Part shown: positions 45,188 to 52,794 of the stretch, one piece after another | Layout: each line of letters starts with the position of its first letter | Position numbering within the stretch: position 1 is the first letter of the stretch | From: Cytophagaceae bacterium | Lineage (GTDB): Bacteria > Bacteroidota > Bacteroidia > Cytophagales > Cyclobacteriaceae | Reading direction: 5' to 3' | Length of the DNA: 64,000 nucleotides | Assembly (NCBI GenBank): GCA_006969745.1 | Contig: CP030886.1 | Coordinates: forward strand, 2,205,234 to 2,269,233 | The notes under the pieces: model-generated | Told to the model about the DNA's origin: nothing | The model's input: only the letters and a program-made list of their open reading frames with translations | Databases searched by the model: none | Program-made: the position numbers and the translations under genes

Positions 45188-46666
45188 GTGAAAAAGCAAT
45201 CTTATCGTAAAAGCTTGATTTTGATTGTGCTGACGGCCTTGGCACTCACTGTAGCACAAGTATACTTTACGGTCCAAAACTATGAGGTAAACAAGCAGCG
45301 GTTCATCCTGGATATGCAGCAAGCACTTGATGCCAGCATAGAAAACTATTTTGCCGGCAAAGCAAGGAGCAACATCATCGTGATGAGTGAAGGCTCGCTC
45401 GATACCCTCATCGATGGTAGGAAATCTTTTGCGTTTGCCTCATCGGTCACCAACATTGACAGCCTGATACAAGTGGTTGGCGACAGCCAATCCAGAGCTG
45501 GTTCATCATTTACTCATGTATGGTCAGGTTCATCAAATCCAGACTCTGTGTACATCGATTCAGTTTTTCGCCTGAGTAATGAAAATTCAGTGAAGAAGTT
45601 GAGGATCAAAGGTGCGGATTCTACCCGGGCCAGGCAGCTGCAATTTTTGACTCAAAAAGTAATGGTGTCCATCTCTGAGGATCTGGTAGACCTTGGGGCT
45701 CTTTATACGGAGCTGCAAAAACAACTGCAGGAGAAAAACCTTGATGTAAGTTTTGCCCTGCGGCAGGAAAGCACGGCGGGTAAAACAAAGATTGGCACGT
45801 TAGATGATGCAAATTTTCTCACGGCTTCTTCCACATCGGCCTTTCTTGATAGCTTCAATTCCATCACCATAGACTTTGAGAATGCGACATTGATCATCCT
45901 AAAAAATGGGATAGGCGAGCTCATACTTTCTGTCTTACTCATTGGTCTTGTGATCGGCACGCTGATTCACTTGTATCAAACCATAAATGCTCAGAAGCAA
46001 CTGGCAGCTATCAAAGACGATCTCATCAGCAACATTACGCATGAGTTTAAAACACCCATCGCGACCATTTTTTCTGCCCTCGAGGGCGTCACCAGCTTCA
46101 ATGAAACCAACGATCAGGAAAAGACTCGTCGGTATTTGACTCTTTCCAACGATCAGTTACACAAGCTCAATGACATGGTGGAAAAAATGCTGGAAACGGC
46201 CACCATAGATCAGGGACAGCTTACACTAAATAGAGAAGAAGTGGAGGTGGCAGACTGGACAGAGGCCATTGTGAAGCGCTTTCAACTTGTGGCGAGGGAC
46301 AAGCAAATTGCATTTGAAAGTAATGTAGCGTCTGTAGTGTGTTCACTGGATCGGTTTCACATTGAAAACACACTATCTAACCTGATTGACAATGCCATTA
46401 AATACGGTGGTGATCAAATCACCGTTCGCCTTTCTCAAAGTGATGGATCAGTGGTGTGGGAGGTGATAGATAATGGTGGAAATATTCCTGCGGCTCAACG
46501 TCACAAGATATTTGACAAGCTCTACCGTATCCCTACCGGGAATCAGCACGATGTAAAAGGATTTGGTATCGGGCTTTACTACGCTCGTACCATCGCCGAG
46601 CTGCACGGCGGGCAGCTGACGCTCGAGGTTTCTAAAGGACAGACGCAATTTAGATTGACCATATGA
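45188..46666 (+). CDS. membrane sensor histidine kinase
   Basis: 492 residues starting at a GTG. Helix 1 is at about 10-28, a periplasmic sensor domain (about 30-235) follows, then helix 2 (about 238-262, LILSVLLIGLVIGTLIHLY). The HisKA dimerisation domain has NITHEFKTPIATI with the phospho-His at about 285. The ATPase domain has LIDNAIKYG, VIDNGGNIPAAQ and GFGIGLYYARTIAELHGG as N, G1 and G2 boxes. No HAMP domain is visible. It phosphorylates the regulator encoded next, which overlaps by 4 bp. The neighbouring divergent envelope operon suggests it senses envelope state. Confidence 0.95.
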   Translation: MKKQSYRKSLILIVLTALALTVAQVYFTVQNYEVNKQRFILDMQQALDASIENYFAGKARSNIIVMSEGSLDTLIDGRKSFAFASSVTNIDSLIQVVGDSQSRAGSSFTHVWSGSSNPDSVYIDSVFRLSNENSVKKLRIKGADSTRARQLQFLTQKVMVSISEDLVDLGALYTELQKQLQEKNLDVSFALRQESTAGKTKIGTLDDANFLTASSTSAFLDSFNSITIDFENATLIILKNGIGELILSVLLIGLVIGTLIHLYQTINAQKQLAAIKDDLISNITHEFKTPIATIFSALEGVTSFNETNDQEKTRRYLTLSNDQLHKLNDMVEKMLETATIDQGQLTLNREEVEVADWTEAIVKRFQLVARDKQIAFESNVASVVCSLDRFHIENTLSNLIDNAIKYGGDQITVRLSQSDGSVVWEVIDNGGNIPAAQRHKIFDKLYRIPTGNQHDVKGFGIGLYYARTIAELHGGQLTLEVSKGQTQFRLTI

Positions 46667-47352
46667 GTACTGATGCTGCTAAAATATTGCTTGCGGAGGA
46701 TGAGGCTGCCCTGGGGATGATCATCCGCGAAAGCCTGGAGTCACGAGGGTTTCAGGTGGTATTCTGCAAAGATGGAGAGGAGGCAAAAAAAGCGTATGAG
46801 GCGGACCAGCCGGACATTATGGTGCTGGACGTGATGATGCCGAAAATGGATGGTTTTTCGCTGGTGAAGGAGGTACGAAAGAAAGATCAGTTTGTACCGA
46901 TCATTTTCCTCACGGCCAAGTCACGCACCGAAGACGTGGTTGAGGGCTTTGGCTATGGCGCCAATGATTACCTGAAGAAGCCCTTCAGCATGGAAGAATT
47001 GATCGTTCGTATTCGCGCTTTACTCAATCGAAAAGCACCGAGAAATTCAGAGGAGGTACAAGAGATCGGCGACTATACGTTTGACTGTCAGAAGCAGCTG
47101 CTTATCCATGGGCCTACCGAAACAGAAGAACGTTTAACTCACAGGGAAGCGCACCTGCTGGATGCTTTGATCAAAAATGTAAATGAGCTCACCGACCGGC
47201 AGCAGATCCTGAAATCACTGTGGGGCAACGATGACTTTTTCAATGCCCGCAGCATGGATGTCTTCATCAGCAAGCTTCGTAAAAAACTCGCCAAGGATGA
47301 CTCCATCCAAATCATTAATGTAAGAGGGTATGGGTATAAGTTGGTGGTGTGA
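46663..47352 (+). CDS. OmpR/PhoB family response regulator
   Basis: 229 residues. The receiver domain has the acidic pair in LLAEDEAA, the phospho-Asp in DIMVLDVMMPKMDGF at about 56, IIFLTAKS and YLKKPFSMEELI. The C-terminal winged helix includes LTHREAHLLDALI and RSMDVFISKLRKKLAKD, then VRGYGYKLVV. It is the cognate regulator of the kinase (ATGA overlap). The phased repeats at 45111-45150 are the natural candidate target, linking it to the GLPGLI/receptor operon and to its own genes. Confidence 0.96.
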   Translation: MSTDAAKILLAEDEAALGMIIRESLESRGFQVVFCKDGEEAKKAYEADQPDIMVLDVMMPKMDGFSLVKEVRKKDQFVPIIFLTAKSRTEDVVEGFGYGANDYLKKPFSMEELIVRIRALLNRKAPRNSEEVQEIGDYTFDCQKQLLIHGPTETEERLTHREAHLLDALIKNVNELTDRQQILKSLWGNDDFFNARSMDVFISKLRKKLAKDDSIQIINVRGYGYKLVV

Positions 47353-47711
47353 ACACCTCTTGTCTTTATTCCGTCATCGCGACGTGATGAAGCGATCTTA
47401 TTATTGAGATTGCCACGGTCGTATCTCCCTCGCAATGACGGTTCTAAAATTTATTCCGTCATCGCGACGTGATGAAGCGATCTTATTATTGAGATTGCCA
47501 CGGTCGTATCTCCCTCGCAATGACGGTTCTAAAATTTATTCCGTCATCGCGACGTGATGAAGCGATCTTATTATTGGAGATTGCCACGGTCGTACCTTCC
47601 TCGCAATGACGGTTCTAAAATTTATTCCGTCATCGCGACGTGATGAAGCGATCTTATTATTGGAGATTGCCACGGTCGTACCTTCCTCGCAATGACGTTT
47701 CTGAAATTTAC

Positions 47712-48110
47712 CGTCATCGCGAACGCAGTGAAGCGATCTCATCACCAATTACTAACCTCATCAAATAAATCCTCCCATTCAGGATTTATTCCATTTATTA
47801 GTTGTTCCTTTTTCTTCCGAGAACCAGCCTTTATTTGCTTCTCTCTTAAAATAGCTTCCTCTATAGAATGGAAACTTTCAAAATATACAAGTTTAAAAAT
47901 GTTGTACCGAGCTGTAAAACTCTTTGGATTACACTTCGATCGATGTTCCAGAATCCTGGAGTATAGATCGGAAGTAACTCCGACGTATAGGGTTGTGTTG
48001 TATTTATTGGTAAGGATATAGACAGCTCCACCTTTTCCCATTGATTTTATGTTTTGATTCTACTACTACAGTTTTGAGATTGCCACGGTCGTACCTTCCT
48101 CGCAATGACG
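47712..48110. mobile_element. candidate autonomous element: palindromic unit with a GIY-YIG gene in its loop
   Basis: The left arm (cgtcatcgcgaacgcagtg..., 47712-47742) and the right arm (gagattgccacgg...ctcgcaatgacg, 48076-48110) of one array unit flank a complete endonuclease gene (47742-48041). The gene's stop codon lies in the loop edge of the left arm, and the start codon is 34 bp from the right arm. The neighbouring units lack the gene. The simplest reading is a full element whose gene-less versions make up the array, like a MITE and its parent. No transposase of a known family is present, so mobility is inferred. Confidence 0.6.
47742..48041 (-). CDS. small GIY-YIG family endonuclease
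   Basis: 99 residues covering one GIY-YIG nuclease domain. AVYILTNKYNTTLYVGVTSD has the two paired Tyr motifs (Tyr8 and Tyr19), SRILEHR gives the conserved Arg29, and FHSIEEAILREKQIK holds the Glu and Lys residues expected near the metal site. It ends INPEWEDLFDEVSNW. This is the UPF0213-like solo domain with no DNA-binding extension. The enzyme class makes nicks or breaks in DNA. Its unusual place is inside a palindromic repeat unit, which makes those repeats its likely substrate. Confidence 0.93.
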   Translation of the reverse strand: MGKGGAVYILTNKYNTTLYVGVTSDLYSRILEHRSKCNPKSFTARYNIFKLVYFESFHSIEEAILREKQIKAGSRKKKEQLINGINPEWEDLFDEVSNW

Positions 48111-48755
48111 GTTCTAAAATTTATTCCGTCATCACGACGTGTTGAAGCGATCTTATTATTGAGATTGCCACGGTCGTACCTTCCTCGCAATGACGGTTCT
48201 AAAATTTATTCCGTCATCACGAACGCAGTGAAGCGATCTCATCATTGGGATTGCTTCGGTCGTATCTCCCTCGCAATGACGGTTCTAAAACTTATTCGTC
48301 ATCGCGACGTGTTGAAGCGATCTTATTATTGAGATTGCCACGGTCGTACCTTCCTCGCAATGACGGTTCTAAAATTTATTCCGTCATCACGAACGCAGTG
48401 AAGCGATCTCATCATTGGGATTGCTTCGGTCGTATCTCCCTCGCAATGGCGGTTCTAAAATTTATTCGTCATCGCGAACGTATTGAAGCGATCTTATTAT
48501 TGAGATTGCCACGGTCGTATCTCCCTCGCAATGGCGGTTCTAAAATTTATTCGTCATCGCGAACGCAGTGAAGCGATCTCATCATTGGGATTGCTTCGGT
48601 CGTATCTCCCTCGCAATGACGGTTCTAAAACTTATTCGTCATCGCGACGTGTTGAAGCGATCTTATTATTGAGATTGCCACGGTCGTACCTTCCTCGCAA
48701 TGGCGGTTCTAAAATTTATTCGTCATCGCGAACGCAGTGAAGAGATCTCCTAAGC

Positions 48756-48778
48756 AAAAAAAGCCACCGTACGGCAGC
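48756..48778 (-). terminator. rho-independent terminator of the 48816-49454 gene
   Basis: On the minus strand a 7-bp stem with two G-U pairs (from gctgccg and cggtggc) runs directly into seven T. It lies 38 bp after the stop codon of the gene at 48816-49454 and abuts the repeat array. Confidence 0.7.
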
Positions 48779-48815
48779 TCCTTCTTTCTTAATCTTTTGG
48801 TTTGCGAGGGAGACA

Positions 48816-49454
48816 TTATCCGATAATCGTACGAGCGGATAGATATCCGGTGTAAAATGACTGATTCGATCGCTTGAAGCGCTTCATCACACGATCCAGT
48901 TTTTCCAGATACAGGCTGCCCTCATCCATTAGCGTCTCGATGGACTGGGTGGCAGATATTGAAGCGATCTTATACGAGCGCGGCATCCCTCGCTGATCCT
49001 GATACGATCCAAAGTCTAGCTTGGCATCATCGATCTGATCTTGAGTAAGACCATAGTCTGCCATGTTTGCCACGTGGCTTTCCAACAGGTCAATCACGTT
49101 GCTGGCTTTGGTCTCAAACTCCTCGTTGGTCAGCCGCAGGTAATCGGACTTAGAGTTGCTGGCCTGAGCGAGCAGCTCGGCGTTCTCGGTATCCTCGGCG
49201 TAGGCTTCCAGCACATCATCCAGGATGTCCAGCTTTTCAGCTATGCGTTGCTTGATGTCCAGTAGGGTACCTCCGATAAATACTTGTGCAGCCTCCTGAT
49301 CTTCTGCGGAGGAGCGTATTTGATCGATGATGTTCGCCAGTCCGGTCTTGTAACTGCTCGCAATGGGGATGGCACTCCACGTTGCAGTGGTACTATCCAA
49401 GTAGGTGTTGGTAGAGCGCATCATTTCTAGTTTTTTGATTTGTCTTTTGTTCAT
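48816..49454 (-). CDS. predicted helical protein of unknown function
   Basis: 212 residues, almost entirely alpha-helical by composition, with no signal peptide and no membrane helix. Stretches such as LDIKQRIAEKLDILDDVLEA and EEFETKASNVIDLLESHVAN suggest a helical bundle; the end LEKLDRVMKRFKRSNQSFYT and YLSARTIIG may be a conserved tail. I do not recognise the family. The gene ends at a good terminator, and its upstream region holds the 21-bp minisatellite, so its expression could depend on repeat number. Confidence 0.7.
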   Translation of the reverse strand: MNKRQIKKLEMMRSTNTYLDSTTATWSAIPIASSYKTGLANIIDQIRSSAEDQEAAQVFIGGTLLDIKQRIAEKLDILDDVLEAYAEDTENAELLAQASNSKSDYLRLTNEEFETKASNVIDLLESHVANMADYGLTQDQIDDAKLDFGSYQDQRGMPRSYKIASISATQSIETLMDEGSLYLEKLDRVMKRFKRSNQSFYTGYLSARTIIG

Positions 49455-49549
49455 AACTAAGTATTAAAAAAGTTAAAAAATTATTGTAGCGGCAATGCTA
49501 TAAGTTGGCAGACGCAATGCGTAATGATGCATGTATACCACACGTGTAC

Positions 49550-49788
49550 ATGTGTAGATTCCTGTTGATCATGCACCGATGTAACTAGTCTATGCATGGT
49601 TGTCAATGCGCCATGCACGCATGTAAGTCCCTTATGCAGCGATGCGTGTCCTCCATGCGGTGATGTAAATGCTTCATGCATGGATGTAAGGGGTTTATGC
49701 AGTGATGTAAGGGGTTTATGCAGTCATGTCACATGCTTATGCAGCAGTTACAAGGGTTTATGTAGCGATGTAAGGGTTTGATGTAGGG
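49550..49788. repeat. 21-bp minisatellite, about 11 units
   Basis: Eleven consecutive 21-bp units start at 49550, 49571 and so on to 49760, followed by a part unit to 49788. The better-conserved units read atgcagtgatgtaaggggttt. Variation is greatest at the 49550 side and least around units 49676 and 49697, which are nearly identical, indicating recent turnover there. Because 21 is a multiple of 3, several frames stay open and give heptapeptide repeats, but no start, signal or codon bias supports a real protein. The array lies between the start of 48816-49454 and the small gene at 49818. Confidence 0.9.
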
Positions 49789-49817
49789 TAAAGTGGGGTT
49801 GGTGCGGAGCGGTAAAC

Positions 49818-50033
49818 CTATTTCACTTTTTCTGCTTCATTGAGAAAGTTGATGATTAAATAGATGTGCTGAGATAGATCTTTACTTATTACAGTTTCTT
49901 CTTTGGTCATGAGCAGGTTGAAATAAACATCTTCGATGGCGCGCCGAAGTTCAGCAGGCGAAGCGAACTCAAACAGCTCTTGCAGCTCATGGAGCAGCCG
50001 TCGTTCATATACAAATTGGTCGATGGGGTTCAT
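49818..50033 (-). CDS. small helical protein divergent from the XRE regulator
   Basis: 71 residues starting MNPIDQFVYERRLLHELQEL, acidic-helical throughout, no membrane segment. It is divergent from the XRE gene at 50106, and an 18-bp palindrome lies in the 72-bp gap between them. The function is unknown. The shared operator-like site suggests it belongs to the defence-island control circuit. Confidence 0.6.
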   Translation of the reverse strand: MNPIDQFVYERRLLHELQELFEFASPAELRRAIEDVYFNLLMTKEETVISKDLSQHIYLIINFLNEAEKVK

Positions 50034-50054
50034 TGAGAATGCAATCTAACTAAA

Positions 50055-50072
50055 TAGAGCCAATTGGCTCTA
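50055..50072. promoter_or_regulatory. 18-bp perfect palindrome, candidate XRE operator
   Basis: The sequence tagagccaattggctcta is identical to its reverse complement. It is 21 bp before the ATG of the small minus-strand gene and 33 bp before the ATG of the XRE gene. Controller-type XRE proteins of restriction-modification systems bind such sites to time restriction gene expression. Confidence 0.65.
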
Positions 50073-50105
50073 ATATTCGTTCGTGTTTTTACTCAGTTTA
50101 CCACC

Positions 50106-50321
50106 ATGAAAAACCAGTCTTTCATAGATGCATTTGGCAAGCACTTGAAAAAGCTTCGTGAAGAACGTGGACTTAGTCAGGAAGAGCTGGCAAATAAATC
50201 AAATATGGCGTTCAGCCAGATTGGTCGATTTGAGCGTGGAGTGAGGAGTCCAACACTCAGTACAATTGCAGCCCTTGCAACCGGACTAGGAGTCGAGCCA
50301 AAGGAATTGTTGGATTTTTAA
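50106..50321 (+). CDS. XRE family regulator (controller-protein-like)
   Basis: 71 residues from the ATG at 50106 (MKNQSFIDAFGKHLKKLREE); an open frame extends up to 50064 but the palindrome and likely promoter lie there. The domain is a Cro/C1-type helix-turn-helix with GLSQEELANKSNMAFSQIGR and SPTLSTIAALATGLGVEPKE. Size and position at the head of a type I RM island match RM controller proteins, which bind palindromes like 50055-50072. A role in delaying restriction while methylation builds up is inferred. Confidence 0.88.
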   Translation: MKNQSFIDAFGKHLKKLREERGLSQEELANKSNMAFSQIGRFERGVRSPTLSTIAALATGLGVEPKELLDF

Positions 50322-50386
50322 ACACCCTAACCTTACTATTCCATAGCTGGTAAGTGGTAGTTGATGGTTTTGGTTAGTTTTATTAC

Positions 50387-51301
50387 ATGAAATGGCTGGT
50401 TGAATATATCAATAATCTTTTTGGCCTTGAGGATGGTAATACTACCGCAACAACTCTAATTATTACATTGTTTGTTTTTCTAGCAGGTTACCTGCTTCAA
50501 TGGCTATCCAGGTTTGTTACTGATGAATCAAAGAAGCGAGCTCTACGTGAAGATATCAGAATCATACTAAACAAATCTTTAGAAGATGTTAGTTCTCAGA
50601 GCGAAAATTTCAAGAACTTCTATGAGTCACTGAATATGAAGACTATTATCCATAGGCTAAAGCAAGAACCGATCAGTCATTTAAATACATTTAATGAATA
50701 CTCTTATGCTGATTTAAGATCTGCTTTCTTGGATGTTTTTTATCGCTGGGGGTTTTGGGAATTAATATTTAATCGTAGAAAATATAGATCCAGAAGGGGA
50801 GATTTGAATGAACTCTACAAGTTGATCGGACGACTTGAGCAATTAGAGGAAAAATACCCTAATGATATGATTCAATTATTTGAAAGAATGAATAAATATG
50901 AAGAGAAATGGGGTGAGAATATGGAAGAAATTCAAAACTTATATGATGAGGGTAGAATCAAAGCATACAGAATGGAAAAGGGAGCACTTGAGAAAGAAGA
51001 TGAATTTTATTCATTTATGATTGAAGCAAATAAAATCTGGATCAAGTGGGCAGAAACGGAAGATCAACTCCAGTTTAAAATAGCGAAAGAAAAATTTATT
51101 GATCCCTTGTTGGAATTAAATAGAAAACACCCCCTTAAAGGGGATATTACGTTAAAAAGTTATAAATATTTGCTTGGTGCTACATATGCATACTCAAATC
51201 TTGAAATAGTCTTCTCGGAGCTAAAAGAAACTTTTGAAGGATATCACAAGAGTTATAATTCGATTTACAGAAAAATTACTAGGATAGAAACCATCAATTA
51301 A
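50387..51301 (+). CDS. membrane-anchored coiled-coil protein of the RM island
   Basis: 304 residues with one N-terminal membrane helix (about 21-41, TTATTLIITLFVFLAGYLLQ) and a long charged cytoplasmic part rich in Lys/Glu, with predicted coiled coil (RLEQLEEKYPNDMIQLFERM and later). The DNA is AT-rich compared with hsdM. The stop overlaps the hsdM start as TAATG, so it is translated together with the methyltransferase. I do not recognise the family. It may be a membrane-linked accessory or effector of the system. Confidence 0.75.
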   Translation: MKWLVEYINNLFGLEDGNTTATTLIITLFVFLAGYLLQWLSRFVTDESKKRALREDIRIILNKSLEDVSSQSENFKNFYESLNMKTIIHRLKQEPISHLNTFNEYSYADLRSAFLDVFYRWGFWELIFNRRKYRSRRGDLNELYKLIGRLEQLEEKYPNDMIQLFERMNKYEEKWGENMEEIQNLYDEGRIKAYRMEKGALEKEDEFYSFMIEANKIWIKWAETEDQLQFKIAKEKFIDPLLELNRKHPLKGDITLKSYKYLLGATYAYSNLEIVFSELKETFEGYHKSYNSIYRKITRIETIN

Positions 51302-52794
51302 TGTTCGGACAAACCTTTAAAAACATAGATGATGTACTCTGGAAAGATGCCGGGGCGGATAGTGAACTGGATTACATTGGACAGACTTCATGGGTGATGT
51401 TCCTGCGGTATCTGGATGAGCTGGAGAAGGACAAAGCCGATCATGCTGCACTGGAAGGAAAGACCTATGACTTTATCTTAGATGAGGCATATCGCTGGTC
51501 TACCTGGGCCATGCCGAAAGATGAGAATGGTGAGTTTGATCGCAACAAAGCACTGACAGGGCCGGACCTGGTTGAGTTTGTGGATACAAAGCTCTTCCCA
51601 CACCTCTCAAAATTCAAAGAATCTGCGGAGAGTCCTGCGACCATTGAGTATAAGATAGGAGAGATTTTCTCTGAGTTGAAGAATAAGATACAGTCCGGTT
51701 ACAACCTGCGGGAGATACTGGAGTATGCAGATGAACTTCCGTTCCGATCCTCGAAAGACAAGCACGAGCTCAGCCACCTCTACGAGACGAAGATTAAGAA
51801 CATGGGCAATGCCGGTCGGAATGGCGGGCAGTACTATACCCCTAGGCCGTTGATCCGGGCGATGATTCAAGTAATTGACCCGCAGATAGGAGAAAAAATC
51901 TATGACGGGGCCTGTGGTAGTGGGGGCTTCCTGTGCGAGGCGTATGAGTACCTCTATGAACGCATGGAGAAGAGTACGGACAACCTAAAGACTTTACAGG
52001 AAGAAACCTTCTATGGCAAGGAAAAGAAAAACCTTGCGTACGTGATCGGGATTATGAACATGATCCTTCATGGCATAGAGGCACCCAACATTGTACATAC
52101 GAATACACTGGCTGAAAGCATCTCTGATATTCAGGAAAAGGATCGTTTTCATGTAATCCTGGCAAATCCACCCTTTGGAGGGAAGGAGCGACCGGAGGTG
52201 CAGCAAAATTTTGACATCAAGACCAGTGAGACTGCTTTTCTTTTCATGCAGCACTTCATCAAGTCACTGAAGACAGGAGGACGAGCGGCCATTGTGATCA
52301 AGAATACCTTTCTGAGCAATACTGACAATGCCTCCGTTGCCTTGCGCAAGTACCTAATGGATTTTTGCAATCTGCATACCGTGCTTGAAATGCCGGGTGG
52401 CACGTTTCAGGGGGCAGGTGTGAAAACGGTGGTGCTCTTCTTTGAGAAAGGCGAGCCCACCAAAAAGATTTGGTACTACCAGCTTGATCCGGGCAGAAAC
52501 ATGGGTAAAACCAATCCACTCAATGACAAAGACATGGAAGAGTTTGTATCCCTGTCCAAAGCCCTTCGTCATCCTGAGCCTGTCGAAGGACAGAAGGGCG
52601 GTAACGGCGAATCCGAACGCAGCTGGACCCTCCGAGTCTCCGACGTAGACCCTGACACTATGGACCTGAGCGTAAAGAACCCGAATACACCAGAAGAAGC
52701 CCCATTGAGAAGCCCGCAGGAAATCCTGAACGAGATGGAGCGACTGGATAAGGAAACCAACACCATTCTTCAATCAATCAGGGAGATGATATGA
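51301..52794 (+). CDS. hsdM: type I restriction-modification system, methyltransferase subunit
   Basis: 497 residues. The N-terminal helical domain (about 1-165) is followed by the N6-adenine methyltransferase domain. DGACGSGGFLCEAY at 202-215 binds S-adenosylmethionine (motif I) and ILANPPFGG around 287-294 is the NPPF catalytic motif IV. Length and order fit HsdM. Two HsdM join one HsdS to form the methylase. Residues 423-431 (RHPEPVEGQ) arise from an inserted repeat, described separately. hsdS overlaps by 4 bp. Confidence 0.96.
   Translation: MFGQTFKNIDDVLWKDAGADSELDYIGQTSWVMFLRYLDELEKDKADHAALEGKTYDFILDEAYRWSTWAMPKDENGEFDRNKALTGPDLVEFVDTKLFPHLSKFKESAESPATIEYKIGEIFSELKNKIQSGYNLREILEYADELPFRSSKDKHELSHLYETKIKNMGNAGRNGGQYYTPRPLIRAMIQVIDPQIGEKIYDGACGSGGFLCEAYEYLYERMEKSTDNLKTLQEETFYGKEKKNLAYVIGIMNMILHGIEAPNIVHTNTLAESISDIQEKDRFHVILANPPFGGKERPEVQQNFDIKTSETAFLFMQHFIKSLKTGGRAAIVIKNTFLSNTDNASVALRKYLMDFCNLHTVLEMPGGTFQGAGVKTVVLFFEKGEPTKKIWYYQLDPGRNMGKTNPLNDKDMEEFVSLSKALRHPEPVEGQKGGNGESERSWTLRVSDVDPDTMDLSVKNPNTPEEAPLRSPQEILNEMERLDKETNTILQSIREMI
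52562..52598 (+). repeat. dispersed palindromic repeat inserted in frame in hsdM
   Basis: The sequence cgtcatcctgagcctgtcg, continuing with aaggacagaaggg, is the widespread bacterial intergenic repeat that translates as HPEPVEG. Outer arms cccttc (52562-52567) and gaaggg (52593-52598) are complementary. Here it sits inside a coding frame near the C-terminal linker of HsdM without breaking it. Confidence 0.75.

Larger units (their letters stand above)
47372..48750. repeat. tandem array of about 85-bp palindromic units
   Basis: Eleven full units start at 47372, 47457, 47542, 47628, 48127, 48212, 48297, 48382, 48467, 48552 and 48637. One unit (47712-48110) is opened by a gene, and a left arm alone ends the array (48721-48750). 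Each unit has a left arm beginning cgtcatcgcga and ending gcgatct, a short loop (usually tattattg), and a right arm ending ctcgcaatgacg. The arms are imperfect inverted copies of each other, so each unit can fold into a long hairpin. A constant gttctaaaatttatt spacer of about 15 bp joins units. ORFs predicted inside it are artefacts. Confidence 0.95.

Noticed and set aside
47536-48740. Open reading frames with repeated peptides such as SYLPRNDGSK and VITNAVKRSHH inside the array
   Set aside because: They are products of the repeat sequence read through; no codon bias, start context or signal, and frames change with unit type.
47372-48750. Possible CRISPR array because of regularly spaced repeats
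   Set aside because: Spacers are constant (about 15 bp, same sequence), the repeat is 70 bp and palindromic over its full length, and there are no cas genes nearby. It is a tandem hairpin array.
49481-49781. Heptapeptide-repeat ORFs on both strands across the minisatellite
   Set aside because: 21-bp units keep several frames open by arithmetic. Both strands are equally open, which argues against a selected protein.
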